In this document: positions 11,416 through 22,208 of the stretch, in pieces
How positions within the stretch are numbered: position 1 is the stretch's first letter
Layout: each line of letters starts with the position of its first letter
From: Macrothele yani
Taxonomy: Eukaryota; Arthropoda; Arachnida; Araneae; Macrothelidae
Assembly: GCA_039090855.1 (NCBI GenBank)
Contig: CM077010.1
Location: forward strand, 42,054,905-42,118,904
Direction of reading: 5' to 3'
DNA length: 64,000 nucleotides
Notes under the pieces: generated by a model
Told to the model about the DNA's origin: nothing
Databases searched by the model: none
Seen by the model: only the letters and a program-made list of their open reading frames with translations
Position numbers and translations under genes: made by a program

Positions 11416-12637
11416 CACGGTCGAGTCGCATTATTGTGACCACCAGCTAATATCCAGAGTAACCGCCGTGTGCAGCGCGGACAGCAGCTAGACGGGCTGG
11501 GAGTAACTTAATAAGGCGCTGGAAAGTGTTCACAGGTATGTGGAGCCATGCGAACTGCAGTGCATCGGGCTGGAGGGTGCATCGGACAGCTGCTGGTGGG
11601 TGCGTGGTGGAGGATCCATAGAACGAATAACACGGTCGAGGTGGCCCCACAGATGCTCAATTGGGTTTACGTCTGGGGAATTTAGGGAACCAGAGAAGTA
11701 CTTTGAAGTCTTCATCGTGCTCTTCCAACTGTTCTCAAACATTTATAGCTGTGTGGCACGTCGCATTGTCGTGCTGGAAGATCCCATCCGCCCCAGGGAA
11801 GACAATCAGCATGTATGAGTGTACGTGGTCTGCAAGGATAGATACATAACCATAGTGCCTTCCACAGGTATGAGTAGACCCAGAGAAAGCCGCGAAAACA
11901 TTCCCCAGACCATAGCGCTACCCCCACCAGCTTGTGTTCTTCCTGAAATGGTTGAAAAGTGTTTGTTCTCCGATGTTTCTAGCCTTATATGGCAATGTCC
12001 ATCCGCTCGATGAAGCAGAAACGTGACTCATCGGAGAAGTCAATCCTTTGCCAATCAGCGGATGTCCAATTCCGATACTGCCATGCAAATGTAAGCCTTT
12101 TCAGCCGATGCACCTTCGTTAGCATAAGTGCAGTGACCATCCGTCTGCATCGGAGCCTCATAAGCAGCAGAATTCGCTGAACTGTCGTTTTAGACACACT
12201 TCCGGTAGCCCCCTGGTTCATTCGGTCAGTGAGTTCCTCCATTGTCGCGTGTCAATTGACCCTCACGCACCTTCGAAGCCGACGTTCACGTCTCGCAACT
12301 ATGGCACGTGATTCTCCTCAGTGTGCACGTCGCTTATTCGTATTGGTGTGATTTCTCCAATCACGATACACTTCAACTACAGCAGCGCGCGAACAGTTCA
12401 CAAACTGCGCTGTTTCAGAAATACTGTCACACTCGTCACGAAAGCCGATAATCATCCCTTTTTGTAAATCTGATAAATCGCTCTTTTTATCCATGACAGC
12501 AACGAGTGATATGTTTTCAGAATGCCTGCAGCACACCTTTATATACCAAGCCAGCTCACAACACATGCCTTCTTTCATTGGCTACGCGCTGTTTTCAAAG
12601 GTAGGAGGTAGTCAGAATAATGTGATTCGACTGTGTG
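11416..12637 (-). mobile_element. Tc1-like element 1 (DD36E type)
   Basis: Inverted ends CACGGTCGAGTCGCATTATT and, read inward from the right, CACACAGTCGAATCACATTA are flanked by TA on both sides (11414-11415 and 12638-12639). The length, about 1.22 kb, is typical for Tc1. It carries one transposase relic on the minus strand. Confidence 0.9.
11447..12494 (-). pseudogene. Tc1-like transposase relic, element 1
   Basis: It starts MDKKSDLSDLQKGMIIGF, the N-terminal helix-turn-helix, with SISETAQFVNCSRAAV after it. The first catalytic Asp survives in FSDESRF, the second in FQHDNATCH and the Glu in SPDVNPIEHLW, though in different frames. Allowing for frameshifts, 36 residues separate the second Asp and the Glu, placing it with the DD36E group rather than classic DD34E. 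Frameshifts near 12250 and 11690 and a stop (NV*EQ) make it non-functional. It ends GGYSGY-stop. Confidence 0.85.
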
Positions 12638-13430
12638 TATGGCTAGTAGAAATAAGTCGCACTTTACGCTTCCTGTTCAACAAATTTTGATAACTACTCA
12701 AGTAGGTGTAATTTTCTTGTTGTTTATAAAATTCTATAACTTCCAAACTTAGATTTTCTGTTGTCCGCCCATGAAGGTGTGAAAAAGCTTTTGATTTGGA
12801 ATGTGTCGTTTGAGCCATGAGATGTCTTTTCGTCTTTCGCAGAGTTGTATAACGTATATACACTGAGATGCTAGTTTATTAGGTACACACCTGCATTCAT
12901 CACATAAATAGCTCGTTCCAAAACACAAGACTAAACGCGTGAGCATGGTGTGCAGTGCAAATAAGACAGATAAGCTCGTCCAGTATACGTCAGCATTCAG
13001 TTGAGGGTGAGAATGGACAGAACGAAAGGTTTAAGCTACTTGAACGTGGCATGATAGTTCTCACCAGATATGTGCCTTTTCGAGAATCTCCTAAACGCTC
13101 GTCCTCTTGGGCTTTTCATGCACAAAAGTGTTTACCGCGAATACGCAAAAGAATTCAGGCGTCCCTATAGACGGAAAAAGTTGTTAAATGAGAGGAATCA
13201 AAGGAGATTGGTCGTCGGTTATTCCACCTAATTCGCGACATAGGAGCCTTCGGATATGATCCTGGCCACACAAATGTTGAATTCTGCACTGATTTGCCGG
13301 GTTGTGGCCAGGCCTTAGTCAGGGAGGACGGGCGGCGCACGGCCTGCGTTTCTTTTGCCCGTCATTGCGATGACAGTCCAGTGCCCGACCTCTTTTATAT
13401 CTTTTGCCCGACGTCTTTTGCATCTTTTAG
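12638..13430. other. mostly unrecognised; possible Tc1-like end at 12862
   Basis: After a TATA at 12858, CACTGAGATGCTAGTTTATT, with AGGTACACACC following, resembles a Tc1-type terminus. A short reading LLERGMIVLTRY (about 13030) vaguely recalls a Tc1 N terminus. No matching right end was found, so this stays tentative. Confidence 0.35.
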
Positions 13431-13499
13431 TCCTCATTAGCACCCAAGGGTAATACACCGGTCCGTACGCGCCTGCTGCCATAGGGCATCAGATCTAAT

Positions 13500-13735
13500 T
13501 CGTCTTACATTGTTTTACTACAGTTGCATCGACATCCTTGGAGAGGGTGTCCGGGGCCGCCTTCAGAGGGAACCATCTACGCCTTCACGTCCCCAAACAC
13601 AGGGAGTCTGCGGAAAATCCCGGAAAAACCCCTGACTAGATGACCGGCAGGACCAGGACTCGAACATGCGTTAGAAACTTCCACCTCCCACACAGTGCAT
13701 AGCGACTTAACCAAATGCGCCATGCCGATGGTCCA
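13500..13735 (-). mobile_element. SINE-C (third tRNA-derived SINE family)
   Basis: Read on the minus strand, the head ATGGCGCATTTGGTTAAGTC is a tRNA A-box region and GTTCGAGTCCT a B box, 50-60 bp apart. The body then runs through CCGGGATTTTCCGCAGACTC and CTGAAGGCGGCCCCGGACAC. No second copy lies in the window. The 3' end is not defined. Confidence 0.65.
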
Positions 13736-13829
13736 AATCATTTGACTGACCTCAATTATCAACCGCATCTTCCAACTGCTATTTCTGGCTATTGTCTGCT
13801 TGTGGCCAGTTTGTTAGCTTCTGCAATTC

Positions 13830-14048
13830 TTTTTTTTTTTTTTGATTGAAGGTTTAACGACCACCGTGAGCAACTCAATGGCCTATAAGCAGTCACCCGT
13901 CCCTAATTTAGGATCACTGGTTCCAGGGAAGGGAGAGAGCCAGTGCCTTAAGACAAACACCACATCCATGCCTCACGGGATTCGAACCCAGACTCCTTTC
14001 GGGCGAATGATCAGAAGCCATCGCTTAGGCCACTGCGCCACGGGGCGG
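13830..14048 (-). mobile_element. SINE-A copy d
   Basis: A nearly full-length reverse copy from a T-run to GCCACGGGGCGG. It lies head to tail with copy e, separated by (TA)n. CTGCAATTCTTT occurs left of this copy (about 13821) and again right of copy e (about 14287), so the pair sits within one target duplication. Confidence 0.9.
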
Positions 14049-14059
14049 CTGATATATAT

Positions 14060-14285
14060 ATATTTTTTTTTTGATTGGAGGTTTAACGACCACCGTGAGC
14101 AACTCAATGGGCTATAAGTAGTCGCCCGTGCCTAATTTAGGATCACTGGTTCCAGGGAAGGGAGAAAGCCAGTGCCGTAAGACAAACACAATATCCATGC
14201 CTCACCGGGATTCGAACCCGGACCCCTTTCGGACGAATGATCAGAGGCCATCACTTAGACCACTGCGCCACCGGGGCGGGGCGGC
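14060..14285 (-). mobile_element. SINE-A copy e
   Basis: A full-length reverse copy with a clean B box (GGGATTCGAACCC on the plus strand) ending GCCACCGGGGCGGGGCGG. It is the second half of the tandem dimer with copy d. Confidence 0.92.
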
Positions 14286-14405
14286 CCTGCAATTCTTTCC
14301 AGCCTCCCTTGGCTCTTCTGATCAACCAGTTGTTTTCGTTAATAGGATCTCCAGAAGTTTTCTACGTGTCGAAGTACACACGGTAAACGCCTGCTACGGT
14401 TGGAC

Positions 14406-14625
14406 CCCGCCACCTTTGTAGCGCAGTAGTCTGAGCACTGACGCTTGTGCACTCGTCAGATATGGGTTCGGGTCCCGGTAAGGCATGGATGTTGTGTTTG
14501 TCTTACGTCACTAACTCTCTCCCTTTCCTGGAACCAGTAGCTCTACAATACGGACGGGAAACTGCTTATAGCCCACTGAGTTGCTCATAGTGGTTCTTAA
14601 ACCTCCAAACAAATAAACAAAAACT
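14406..14625 (+). mobile_element. SINE-A copy f, diverged
   Basis: Forward copy with head GTAGCGCAGTAGTCTGAGC, B box GGGTTCGGGTCCC and end GGTTCTTAAACCTCCAAAC followed by an AAATAAAC-type tail. Confidence 0.85.
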
Positions 14626-14837
14626 GCTGTACCCCAAACGCCAGGCGTCAACGATCACGTTCAAATTCTCTCAGATCACTCGTTTTGTTCATTCTGGTCC
14701 TCATTCGAATGCTAAGCATTGCTCGACGATACGAAGAGCCTGACATGATTTAGTACCAGTTACCTACGATTCGCTGAGTTTTCTAATAGTGGGAAAATAA
14801 GAAACGGGACATAGTGGCCCGATAGGAAAGATCATTT

Positions 14838-15278
14838 AGAATAAGTTAGTGAAATCATGCAATGCATTGATTATGATACGCTTTCCAACATACCAGGAAT
14901 CATTACTCAAATTATTACTCAGGTTATTGACTATGGAATAAATCTAGCTCTTGTGTCCTGACCTTTGACCCCATTTCGTTGATATCAAACAGAATTGGTT
15001 CAGTATACCACTGGAACAACATATTAAAGTTTTGTCGCAATAGAAGTATTTTTAGTCAAGTTATGAGGATAATGCCTGTGGAATAAATCTCGCTCCTTGC
15101 CCTGACCTTTGACCCCATTTCGTCAATTTTCAATAGGGGTTCTCCCCAGGATGTCTCCTAACACATACAAAAATTTCTTCGAAATCGAACCATTTTTACG
15201 CGAGTTATCGTGAGGACAGACAGACAGACAAAGCTGGAGCATGTAAACTTCTTCAACTTACGGTTGGAAAGCGTAAAA
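14838..15278 (-). repeat. ~146-bp tandem-repeat array 3 (reverse)
   Basis: It begins GTTAGTGAAATCATGCAATG and ends CTTACGGTTGGAAAGCGTA, the exact reverse polarity of array 2. It holds about two B-type units and part of an A-type unit, the shortest array. A unit junction at 14912-14930 is duplicated (ATTACTCA repeated). Confidence 0.85.
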
Positions 15279-15499
15279 ACTTAGGGAAATGTTAGTTTTT
15301 GAATTACACGGTCTGCCTTTTACGTACTCTGTGTACCGACCTGGAACTAACTGGTCTCAAACCAGCAGCACGTCGGGAGAAGAAAGGTGCGTTTCCTCAG
15401 CCCCCACCACCACCACGGAATTTAAATTCTCCTGGCACCATTCGTTTGTACCACGTATGAATCGGAATGAACTCCGTTATTTTCATTTCAACCGAAATA

Positions 15500-16230
15500 G
15501 GTATTTGAGATATTTAAAAAACAAAGGGGGGGGGATGGTGAAATGGTCGGCCCCGATTTTTTTTAGTATTCTTTTCTTAAATTTCTCAAAAACTGTTGCG
15601 GTTCAAACGATGAAAATGGAGTTCTTTCCGATTCATACGATTTGGTAACAAATGGCGATTTTGAAATTTGAAATTTTCATGGTGTGTGTGTGGGAGGATG
15701 AAATGGTCGTTCCCCAATATATATATTCCTATATTTGCAATATAATTTTTTAAAAAATTTCAAAAACTGTTGCGGCTCAAACGATGAATTTGGAGTTCAT
15801 TACGGTTTATACGATTTGCTAACGAATGGCAATGTTGAAATTTGCCGCCCCGGTGGCGCAGTGGTCTTAGCGCTGGCTTATGACCATTCGTCCGAGATAG
15901 GTCTGGGTTTGAATCCCGGTGAGAAATGGATGTTGTGTTTGTCTCACGGCGCTGGCTATGTCACTTCCCTGGAGCCAGTGGCCCTAAATTAGGAACGGGC
16001 GACTGCTTATAACCCACTGAGTTGCTCACGGTGGTCGTTAAACCTCCAATAAAAAAAAAATCGAAATTTCCATGTTGATGGGGTTTTGAGGTCCATCTCA
16101 CCAGTCACCCCCTTGTTTTTTAAATATCTCAAAAAGTGTTTCGGTTTAAACTAAAAAAAAAAAAAAAAAAAAAAAACGGAGTTCATAAGGTAGTTCAGGT
16201 TCATACGCGTTACAAAAGAATGGTGTCAGT
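15500..16230 (+). repeat. satellite-like tandem repeat, 3 diverged units
   Basis: Three units each hold a TTTCTCAAAAACTGTTGCGG-like segment, then GGAGTTC and CGATTTG(G/C)TAAC, then GAAATTT and a G-rich ATGGTC segment. The first two starts are about 175 bp apart. The third is displaced by a SINE-A inserted at 15844. An A-run of about 23 bases lies near 16155. Confidence 0.75.
15844..16060 (+). mobile_element. SINE-A copy g
   Basis: A full-length forward copy inserted in the satellite unit. GAAATTT flanks both sides (15837-15843 and about 16063), consistent with a short target duplication. The end is GGTCGTTAAACCTCCAAT plus (A)10. Confidence 0.92.
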
Positions 16231-16250
16231 GCTCAGGGAAGCTGGTGAAA

Positions 16251-16459
16251 GCCGCCTCGGTGGCGCAATGGTCTAAGCGATGGCCTCTGATCATTCGTCC
16301 GAAAGGGGTCCGGGTTCGAATCCCTGTGAGGCATGGATGTTGTGTTTGTCTTACGGAACTGGCTCTCTCCCTTCCCTGGAACCAGTGTAATTAGGGACGG
16401 GCGACTGCTTATAGCCCATTGAGTTGCTCACGGCGGTCGTTAAACTTCCAATAAAAAAA
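16251..16459 (+). mobile_element. SINE-A copy h
   Basis: A full-length forward copy with a 13-bp perfect target duplication GAAGCTGGTGAAA at 16238-16250 and 16460-16472. The duplication length fits LINE-mediated retroposition. Confidence 0.95.
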
Positions 16460-16472
16460 GAAGCTGGTGAAA

Positions 16473-18104
16473 ATGCACCTGAAGAAGGAGAGGGAAGGGA
16501 GCAACCGTAGGAAAATAAATAAATAAGCTTAGTTCGACAAGCTGGTCTCCATGATTTATATTTCATATCGCGTTTATGTACCGTCTTACACTTTGGAGTA
16601 AGCCATTTATTGGGGTGGAGGTAGGTGTATCCAATGAACTGGGGTCTTAGTGCATATTTGGTTTCTTGACGAATTCTGTAAGAGGCTCGCTAACATCATC
16701 CATTCTGAAATTTATATATGAGTTCTGAAAGTTTATTAACTTTCATAATTCCTTCTTGTGGCACGTTCGCATAACGTTAGTTTCATGCAGTACAGCATTC
16801 CGTTGTTTTTGCTGAATTCCCTCTAAAAAAATTACGTAATACGTGTGAAAGCGTACCCCGTTCGTTCTACATGATTTAAGAGAATAAAAAAATATCTACT
16901 TTATTTCGCTTCATTTTCTTCCTATGTCAAATTGCCGAAATACTTGTGCTAAATTAACTCCAGATCATGTTTAAAATGTTTCTTCCTTAAACGGACCTCT
17001 CCTTCTGTGTCTAATACTAATACAGTAAACAGTATTTTTTGAAATCCCAATGGTGTTCTATACATAACTGTTTTTGAAGAATCTCGTAGAAATCCGCTGG
17101 GTATTAAACATTTGATTAGGAGTACTGCATGCAATTGGAGAATAAATTTCTCTATAACGTTTGATTTATAAGAATGGTGCTGAGGTCTTCGGAAATGCTG
17201 CGCTTTTACTTTGTCGTTTAAAACTAGCAAGGGAAGACAGTGCTACCAATCAAATCCCATTACTTAGTTGGGTTTCTCTTAACAAGGAAGCATTTTAACT
17301 TTTCTTTTTGGAAAGCTTTTTGTTCCTCATTATTGCAGAAATTTATTCCACCATAAATACCGATAGCTTAGTTCCTTTCAGAAAGTGTTCTGCGATATTT
17401 TATTCGTTAAAATTTTTTATCGTGAAAGTGCAGACCCGTAATGAAGAAGCATATCATCTGGGGAGATACAAATTTCGAATAGATGACACCATAGAAATTC
17501 TCTGCATAGGCATTCATTTTTATCTCAAAGCGCGATCATAAACAGCTCGGTTGAATAGGAACGGAACGGCATAGGGTTTACGATCCAGAGAAAGATTAAT
17601 CAATTAGTTGCTTTTGCAAAACTGCTAGCTTACGTTAATGGTGACTAATTAACTGTATCTGTATCGGAATGTTGAGCATTAAATCATTTACGCTCCATCA
17701 GGAACTTAATAAGAAAGCGGAAGCGATAACCTGAGAGCGACTTTTATGGGAAAATCATCGACTAATGTTTCGACCAAGTTTATTATAGCCACGAGGTACT
17801 CGCAGGAATTTAATGAAGGCCTTTATCGCACGCATGTTTGCAAAAATGCCACATTTTTTTTTTTTTTTTTTTTTTTTTGCTAACTAATGCAGGCGAAATA
17901 TTCTAAAGAATGGGAGAACGATTAACAGTGTAACACATTCAAGAATCGCCTATGATACAAACAGATACAAGACATGTTTGTAAAAAATTCGTTCTTCTAA
18001 TTGCTTGAAAGTGGTGCATTAATATACTTACCCATTGTTGAATAAAATGTAGTTCCCGAATAAGGGTCATTCGAGGGACTGCAAAAGATTAACTTTTTGA
18101 AGCT
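16473..18104. other. no recognisable feature
   Basis: AT-rich unique-looking sequence. A T-run of about 26 bases lies at 17853-17878. ORFs of 70-90 codons here match no family I know. Confidence 0.5.
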
Positions 18105-18111
18105 ACACCGA

Positions 18112-18330
18112 GCCGCCCCGGTGGCGCAGTGGTCTAAGCGATGGCCTCTGATGATTCGTCCGTAAGGGGTCCGGGTTCGAATCCCGGTGAGGCATGGATG
18201 TTGTGTTTGTCGTACGGCACTGGTTCTCTCCCTTCCCTGGAACCAGTGACCCTAAATTAGGGACGGGCGACTGCTTATAGCCCATTGAGTTGCTCACGGT
18301 GGTCGTTAAACCTCCAATCAAAAAAAAAAG
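18112..18330 (+). mobile_element. SINE-A copy i
   Basis: A full-length forward copy near the family consensus. The duplication is AAG(C/T)TACACCGA (18100-18111 and 18329-18340), which includes the first bases of Tc1 element 3, so the SINE is younger than that Tc1. Confidence 0.93.
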
Positions 18331-18431
18331 TTACACCGATGATCCATTACATTATGACCACCCCCGGTCTAGAATAATGAGCGTGCCTGGAGACCAAACG
18401 GTGGCGCAGGTGAAGTTCACAAAGCAGTATA

Positions 18432-19652
18432 CACTGAGTGCCCACTTTATTATGACCACCCCCTCAGTACTTCGTTGGGCCACCTTTTGCCTTTAATACT
18501 GCGTCGATTCTTTGTGGCATGGACTCCACGAGATGTTGATAGGTGGTTTGTGGAATCTGAGACCATGCTTGATGAATAGCACTTTCCAGGAGTGTAAGAT
18601 TGCAGGGTTGTGGATCCAGCTGTCTGATGGCTCCTTCAACTTCATTCCACAAATTCTCAATGGGGTTGAGATCTGGAGACTGTGGGGGCCACCTAAGCGA
18701 AATAAACTCACCGGCATGTTCCTGAAACCAATCCTGTACAATATGAGCACTATGACAGGACGCATTGTCTTGTTGAAAGTAGCCATAGCCATTGGGATAA
18801 ACCATCCACATGACAGGATGCACTTGGTCCGCAACGATGTTTAGATATGATGTGCCAGTTAGACGTTGATCAACACGAATTAAAGGATCCAAAGCATGCC
18901 AAGAAAACATTTCCCAAACCATAACGTTGCCTCCACCAGCTTGAAGGGTTGTACCAATGCATTTGGGGTCCATGCTTGCGTGCTGTTTCCGCCAAATTTT
19001 CACTCGGTCATCGGTATGGAGCAACAGAAAACGTGATTAATCGGACCGCATAATTTGTTTCCAATTATTGACTGTCCAATCCTTTTGTTCCTGTGCGAAC
19101 TGGAGACGTTTTCTCTTGTTAACTACAGACAGCAAAGGTGTTCGAACAAGCCTTCGGCTGCCATATCCCATCCGATGCAGTGTACGGCGAACAGTGCGTG
19201 CAGAGATAATTTGAGGGAATCCTTTATTAAGATGGTCTGTAATTTGCTGCACTGTTGCCCTTCTGTTGTCTGTTACTAGTCTGGACACTCTCCGTTCCGC
19301 TCAAGCAGTCACTAGTCTATGACGACCACACGTTGCACGTAGAGACCCAGTTTTTTGGGTGACAGTCCAGTATTTAAACACTTTAACAACAGCTGCTCTG
19401 GAACATTTCACGAATGCGGCGGTTTCGGTGATACTCGCTCCATGGCTCCGAGCTCCTACAATCATCCCACGTTGAAAGTCCGTCAAATCGCAATTTTTGC
19501 CCATCTCGTTACCCAAAAATCCCTTCTACTACTGTCGCAAGCACTAAGCTTTCCCTTTTTATACTAACCTCGCCCTCTGGCGGTAACAGCGTGCAGCCGT
19601 AGCTCATTTGCTTAAATCTGTCAGGTAGTCATAATAAAGTGGCCACTCAGTG
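18432..19652 (-). mobile_element. Tc1-like element 2 (DD36E family), nested
   Basis: Termini are CACTGAGTGCCCACTTTATT and, inward from the right, CACTGAGTGGCCACTTTATT. TA lies on both sides (18430-18431, 19653-19654). At 1221 bp it is the same length and family as element 6 at 44981. It is inserted inside Tc1 element 3. Confidence 0.95.
18464..19504 (-). pseudogene. Tc1-like transposase, two stops, element 2
   Basis: One frame runs from MGKNCDLTDFQRGMIVG to GGPTKY-stop. Two in-frame stops interrupt it: one before AERRVSRLV (about 19300) and one replacing the Glu of the DESRF motif (SD*SRF, about 19037). The second Asp is in QQDNASCH and the Glu in SPDLNPIENLW, 36 residues apart, the DD36E spacing described for the Incomer group. 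The DNA-binding N terminus SHGASITETAAFVKCSRAAV is intact. The product would excise and insert the element at TA, but this copy is dead. Confidence 0.92.
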
Positions 19653-19703
19653 TATATACAACCCGAGGACCGGCTTTCGGTTTGTATAGTGTTCGGAGTC
19701 AGA

Positions 19704-20697
19704 GTGGGAAAAGCTGCCGATTTATCGGAGTTTCGTAAAGGACCGATTGTGATGGCACGTCGCCTCGGAACTACACTCTCGGAAACGGAGCGGCTTGTGT
19801 GTTGTTCACGTCCTGCTGTAGTGAGTACGTATCAAAAGTGGTGCACAGATGGCCAAACGACTGTCGTCCAGCCCTGTGCCGTCCGCAGTTAATTGATGCC
19901 AGAGAGAAGCGGAGACTGTCTCGCATTGTTCACCGCGACTGCAGAGTCACAGTGTGACAAATCGCCAGCAGCTGCGACAGTGGTGGTCAGGGCAATGTGT
20001 CACAGCCCACAATTCATCATTCCTTTGCTCATTGCATGTTATCGCCAACAACGCATGAAATGGGCCCAAGATCATCGAGATTGGACCGTGGATGACTTGA
20101 AGAAAGTGGTCTGGTCTGACGAATCAAGATTCCTGGTGCATCACGTAGAAGACCGAGCGCTGATACGCCGATTACCAACGGAGGCTATGGCACCTGGACG
20201 CACCGTTGGGCGGAAACATGCCGGAGGAGGCGGTGTTATACTGTGGGTGACGGATGCTTCCTTGAGACACTTTAGGCCCCTTATCCCAATAGCACAATCC
20301 CTGACAGCTGTCAGGTATCTGAGCATCGTTGAGGACTAAGTACATCCATTCATGGCAGCTGTGTTTCCTGCTGGGATGGCCATTACCAACAGGATAATGC
20401 GCCATGCCACCCTGCCAGAATTGTCAAGGAGTAGTTCTAGGAACATGCTGGTGACTTTTCGTTAATGCCCTGGCTTCCAAATTCACCTGACATGAACATA
20501 ATGGAACATCCGTGGTTCGACTTGGAAAAACGGGTTCGCGCTAAGTTACCATCACCCGGAAACGTACGGGAACTGGAGGACCTGCTGTTGACATTATGGT
20601 ACCAGATACCACAGAATAACTATCGCCACCTCATGGAATCGATGCCTCTCCGAGTGGGCGCTGTTTTGCGGGTGAATGGGGTCCTACAGCTTATTAG
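19704..20697 (+). pseudogene. Tc1-like transposase relic, element 3
   Basis: N-terminal ADLSEFRKGPIVMARRLG and RLVCCSRPAVVSTYQ are a Tc1 helix-turn-helix. WSDESRF keeps the first Asp, YQQDNAPCH the second, and SPDMNIMEHPW the Glu at DD36E spacing. Stops occur before MPERSG, in VED*VHP and twice near KE*F*EHAG. The GTG at 19704 replaces the expected start codon, and the last residues are out of frame. The GKAADLS start was chosen by alignment with elements 2 and 6. Confidence 0.85.
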
Positions 20698-20731
20698 TTA
20701 GGTGGTCATAATGTAACGGCTCATGGGTGTA

Positions 20732-21138
20732 TGTATCTTTCACGACAAATCCCAAGTAAAAAATTTCGATGTAACGAAGATGGGTAATGGAAGTATTCAC
20801 AAAATAATTGTTGAAATCCTATTTTTGAATGCTGTCTCATGAAGTGAACCAACAATAGTTAATTTAATTGTTAGTGAGAAATATATTTTACTAAACTTTG
20901 GCCGCACATTGCGCCACCATGTTTTACGTACATAAAAGTGACACTATCTCACTGCAATCTGCGTAAATTACGAGAACCTGATGCTAAATGTGATAAAAAG
21001 CCATCACAAAAATGCGTTTTTCATGCTACGAAAACGGTGAGTAGCAGCGGAACTCGACTTACTCTCGATCCCATCCTCCCAAAGGCACGTTACCTAGTAC
21101 TGACGAGAGCTTTAAAATGTTGTGTAACACGATGGGGT
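20732..21138. other. no recognisable feature
   Basis: Unique-looking sequence between Tc1 element 3 and the solo LTR. Confidence 0.5.
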
Positions 21139-21295
21139 TGTGACGTGCCTGCCCCGCGGGACGCACACGACATAAAGGCAGATAGCAGCGAGCACGAACG
21201 TCTGCGTAGCTCAGTTGGTAGAGCAACTTGTTCCTGAAAAAGAGGAACTCGGATTCGATCCCCGGATGGACTGGAGTGTACGTTGGCACCTTCTA
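21139..21295 (+). mobile_element. solo LTR carrying a tRNA-like gene (diverged relative of the TRIM at 44.2 kb)
   Basis: It begins TGTGACGTGCCTGCC, then GGACGCACACGACATAAAGG and CAGATAG, then a tRNA-like head GTCTGCGTAGCTCAGTTGGT with B box GGATTCGATCCCC. The order and spacing equal the LTR of the element at 44151-44737, read in its sense direction. There is no second copy, primer site or polypurine tract nearby, so it reads as a solo LTR. The last ~30 bp have diverged and the right end is uncertain. Confidence 0.82.
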
Positions 21296-21463
21296 AGTTA
21301 TTCAAAGGTTATCGTTAATTTTAATCCAATAGTCGTGTGCCGACCAAATATTGCTGCTGTTAGGTTACTACTATTGGAAATTTGTCTGTTTATGGGTGTT
21401 ACGCTGTAACATCCCTTCAGTGTTCCATCTAATATTTAGCAGTAAAATAATAAAGAGTATATA

Positions 21464-21812
21464 GGTGCATGCTTGGTATAACCAGGAGAGATAAGAAGAG
21501 GAACTCGTGGATCCGAAAAATGACGAGAGTGGAAGACATCATGATCAGAGTTAAATCCCTGAAATGGCAATGGGCTGGACATACTGCCAGAAGGACAGAC
21601 CATCGATGGACAGCCGAAATTTTAGATTGGATTCCAAGGGACAGGAAAAGACCCAGAAAAAGACCACATGGGAGATGGGTGGATGAAATTCGTAAATATG
21701 CGGGAGTGACATGGAGGAGACTGGCACAAGACAGACCGTTGTGGAGGAAACTTGGGGAGACCTTCGTCCAGCAGTGGATTGATAATGGTTGACAATGATG
21801 ATGATGATGATA
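21464..21812 (+). mobile_element. RTE-like LINE, 5'-truncated 3' end
   Basis: An open frame reads MLGITRRDKKRNSWIRK..., includes WQWAGHTARRTDHRW and RPHGRWVDEIRKYAGVTW, and ends GETFVQQWIDNG-stop. It is followed by GACAATGATGATGATGATGAT. The uninterrupted 107-codon frame and the short trinucleotide tail are typical of RTE-clade 3' ends. It closely matches 56250-56588, so insertion was recent. No endonuclease or reverse transcriptase core remains. Confidence 0.9.
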
Positions 21813-21814
21813 TG

Positions 21815-22208
21815 TGGGATTTCTCTAGCTGCAGAGATTATCATTTAAACAGTAGCGTACCGCTGCTGGGGGCCTAGTACTCTTGGGGCCCTGGTGCAGA
21901 ATCATGTAGTTACCCCTCTGTTCCGTAGAAATACCGTATAATTATGTCAGGTATGCCTAGGCATATTGTCACGAATATCATTTTACATATGGCATTTCGT
22001 TACGTTCCAGGCCGGAAGCATAGAATATAGGTTGCCTATTCACACCAGTATTCGGTTCAACTGTAAAGGAAGGATCTTCTTGTTTTCTCAGTACTGAACG
22101 ATATACTGTTACTCGGATATTTCTTGTCATCTCATCTTTTAATTTTAACAAAATCTCTAATTTAATACAGCTGATGGTAACCCACTGCCCATGTCTGACT
22201 ATGCAACG
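21815..22208. other. mostly unrecognised; hAT-like terminus at 21851
   Basis: CAGTAGCGTACCGCTGCTGG (21851) has the look of a hAT terminal repeat, but no matching inverted end was found. Confidence 0.3.

Larger units (their letters stand above)
18106..20729 (+). mobile_element. Tc1-like element 3, host of a SINE and of Tc1 element 2
   Basis: The left end is CACCGATGATCCATTACATT with ATGACCACC following; the right end read inward is CACCCATGAGCCGTTACATT. TA flanks lie at 18104-18105 and 20730-20731. SINE-A copy i landed 6 bp inside the left end and duplicated it, so the terminus appears twice (18106 and 18334). Tc1 element 2 sits at a TA further in. Without the two insertions it is about 1.17 kb. 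Confidence 0.88.

Noticed and set aside
13842..14421. Frames with NSMGYKQSPVPNLGSLVPG-like peptides, seen also in many other places
   Set aside because: They are translations of SINE-A copies in either orientation.
17308..17541. A 77-codon open frame in unique DNA
   Set aside because: No recognisable domain, no supporting neighbours; its length is within chance expectation for AT-rich sequence.
21190..21275. A free-standing tRNA gene
   Set aside because: The leader before it matches the TRIM LTR and the acceptor 3' strand has decayed; a solo LTR explains it better.
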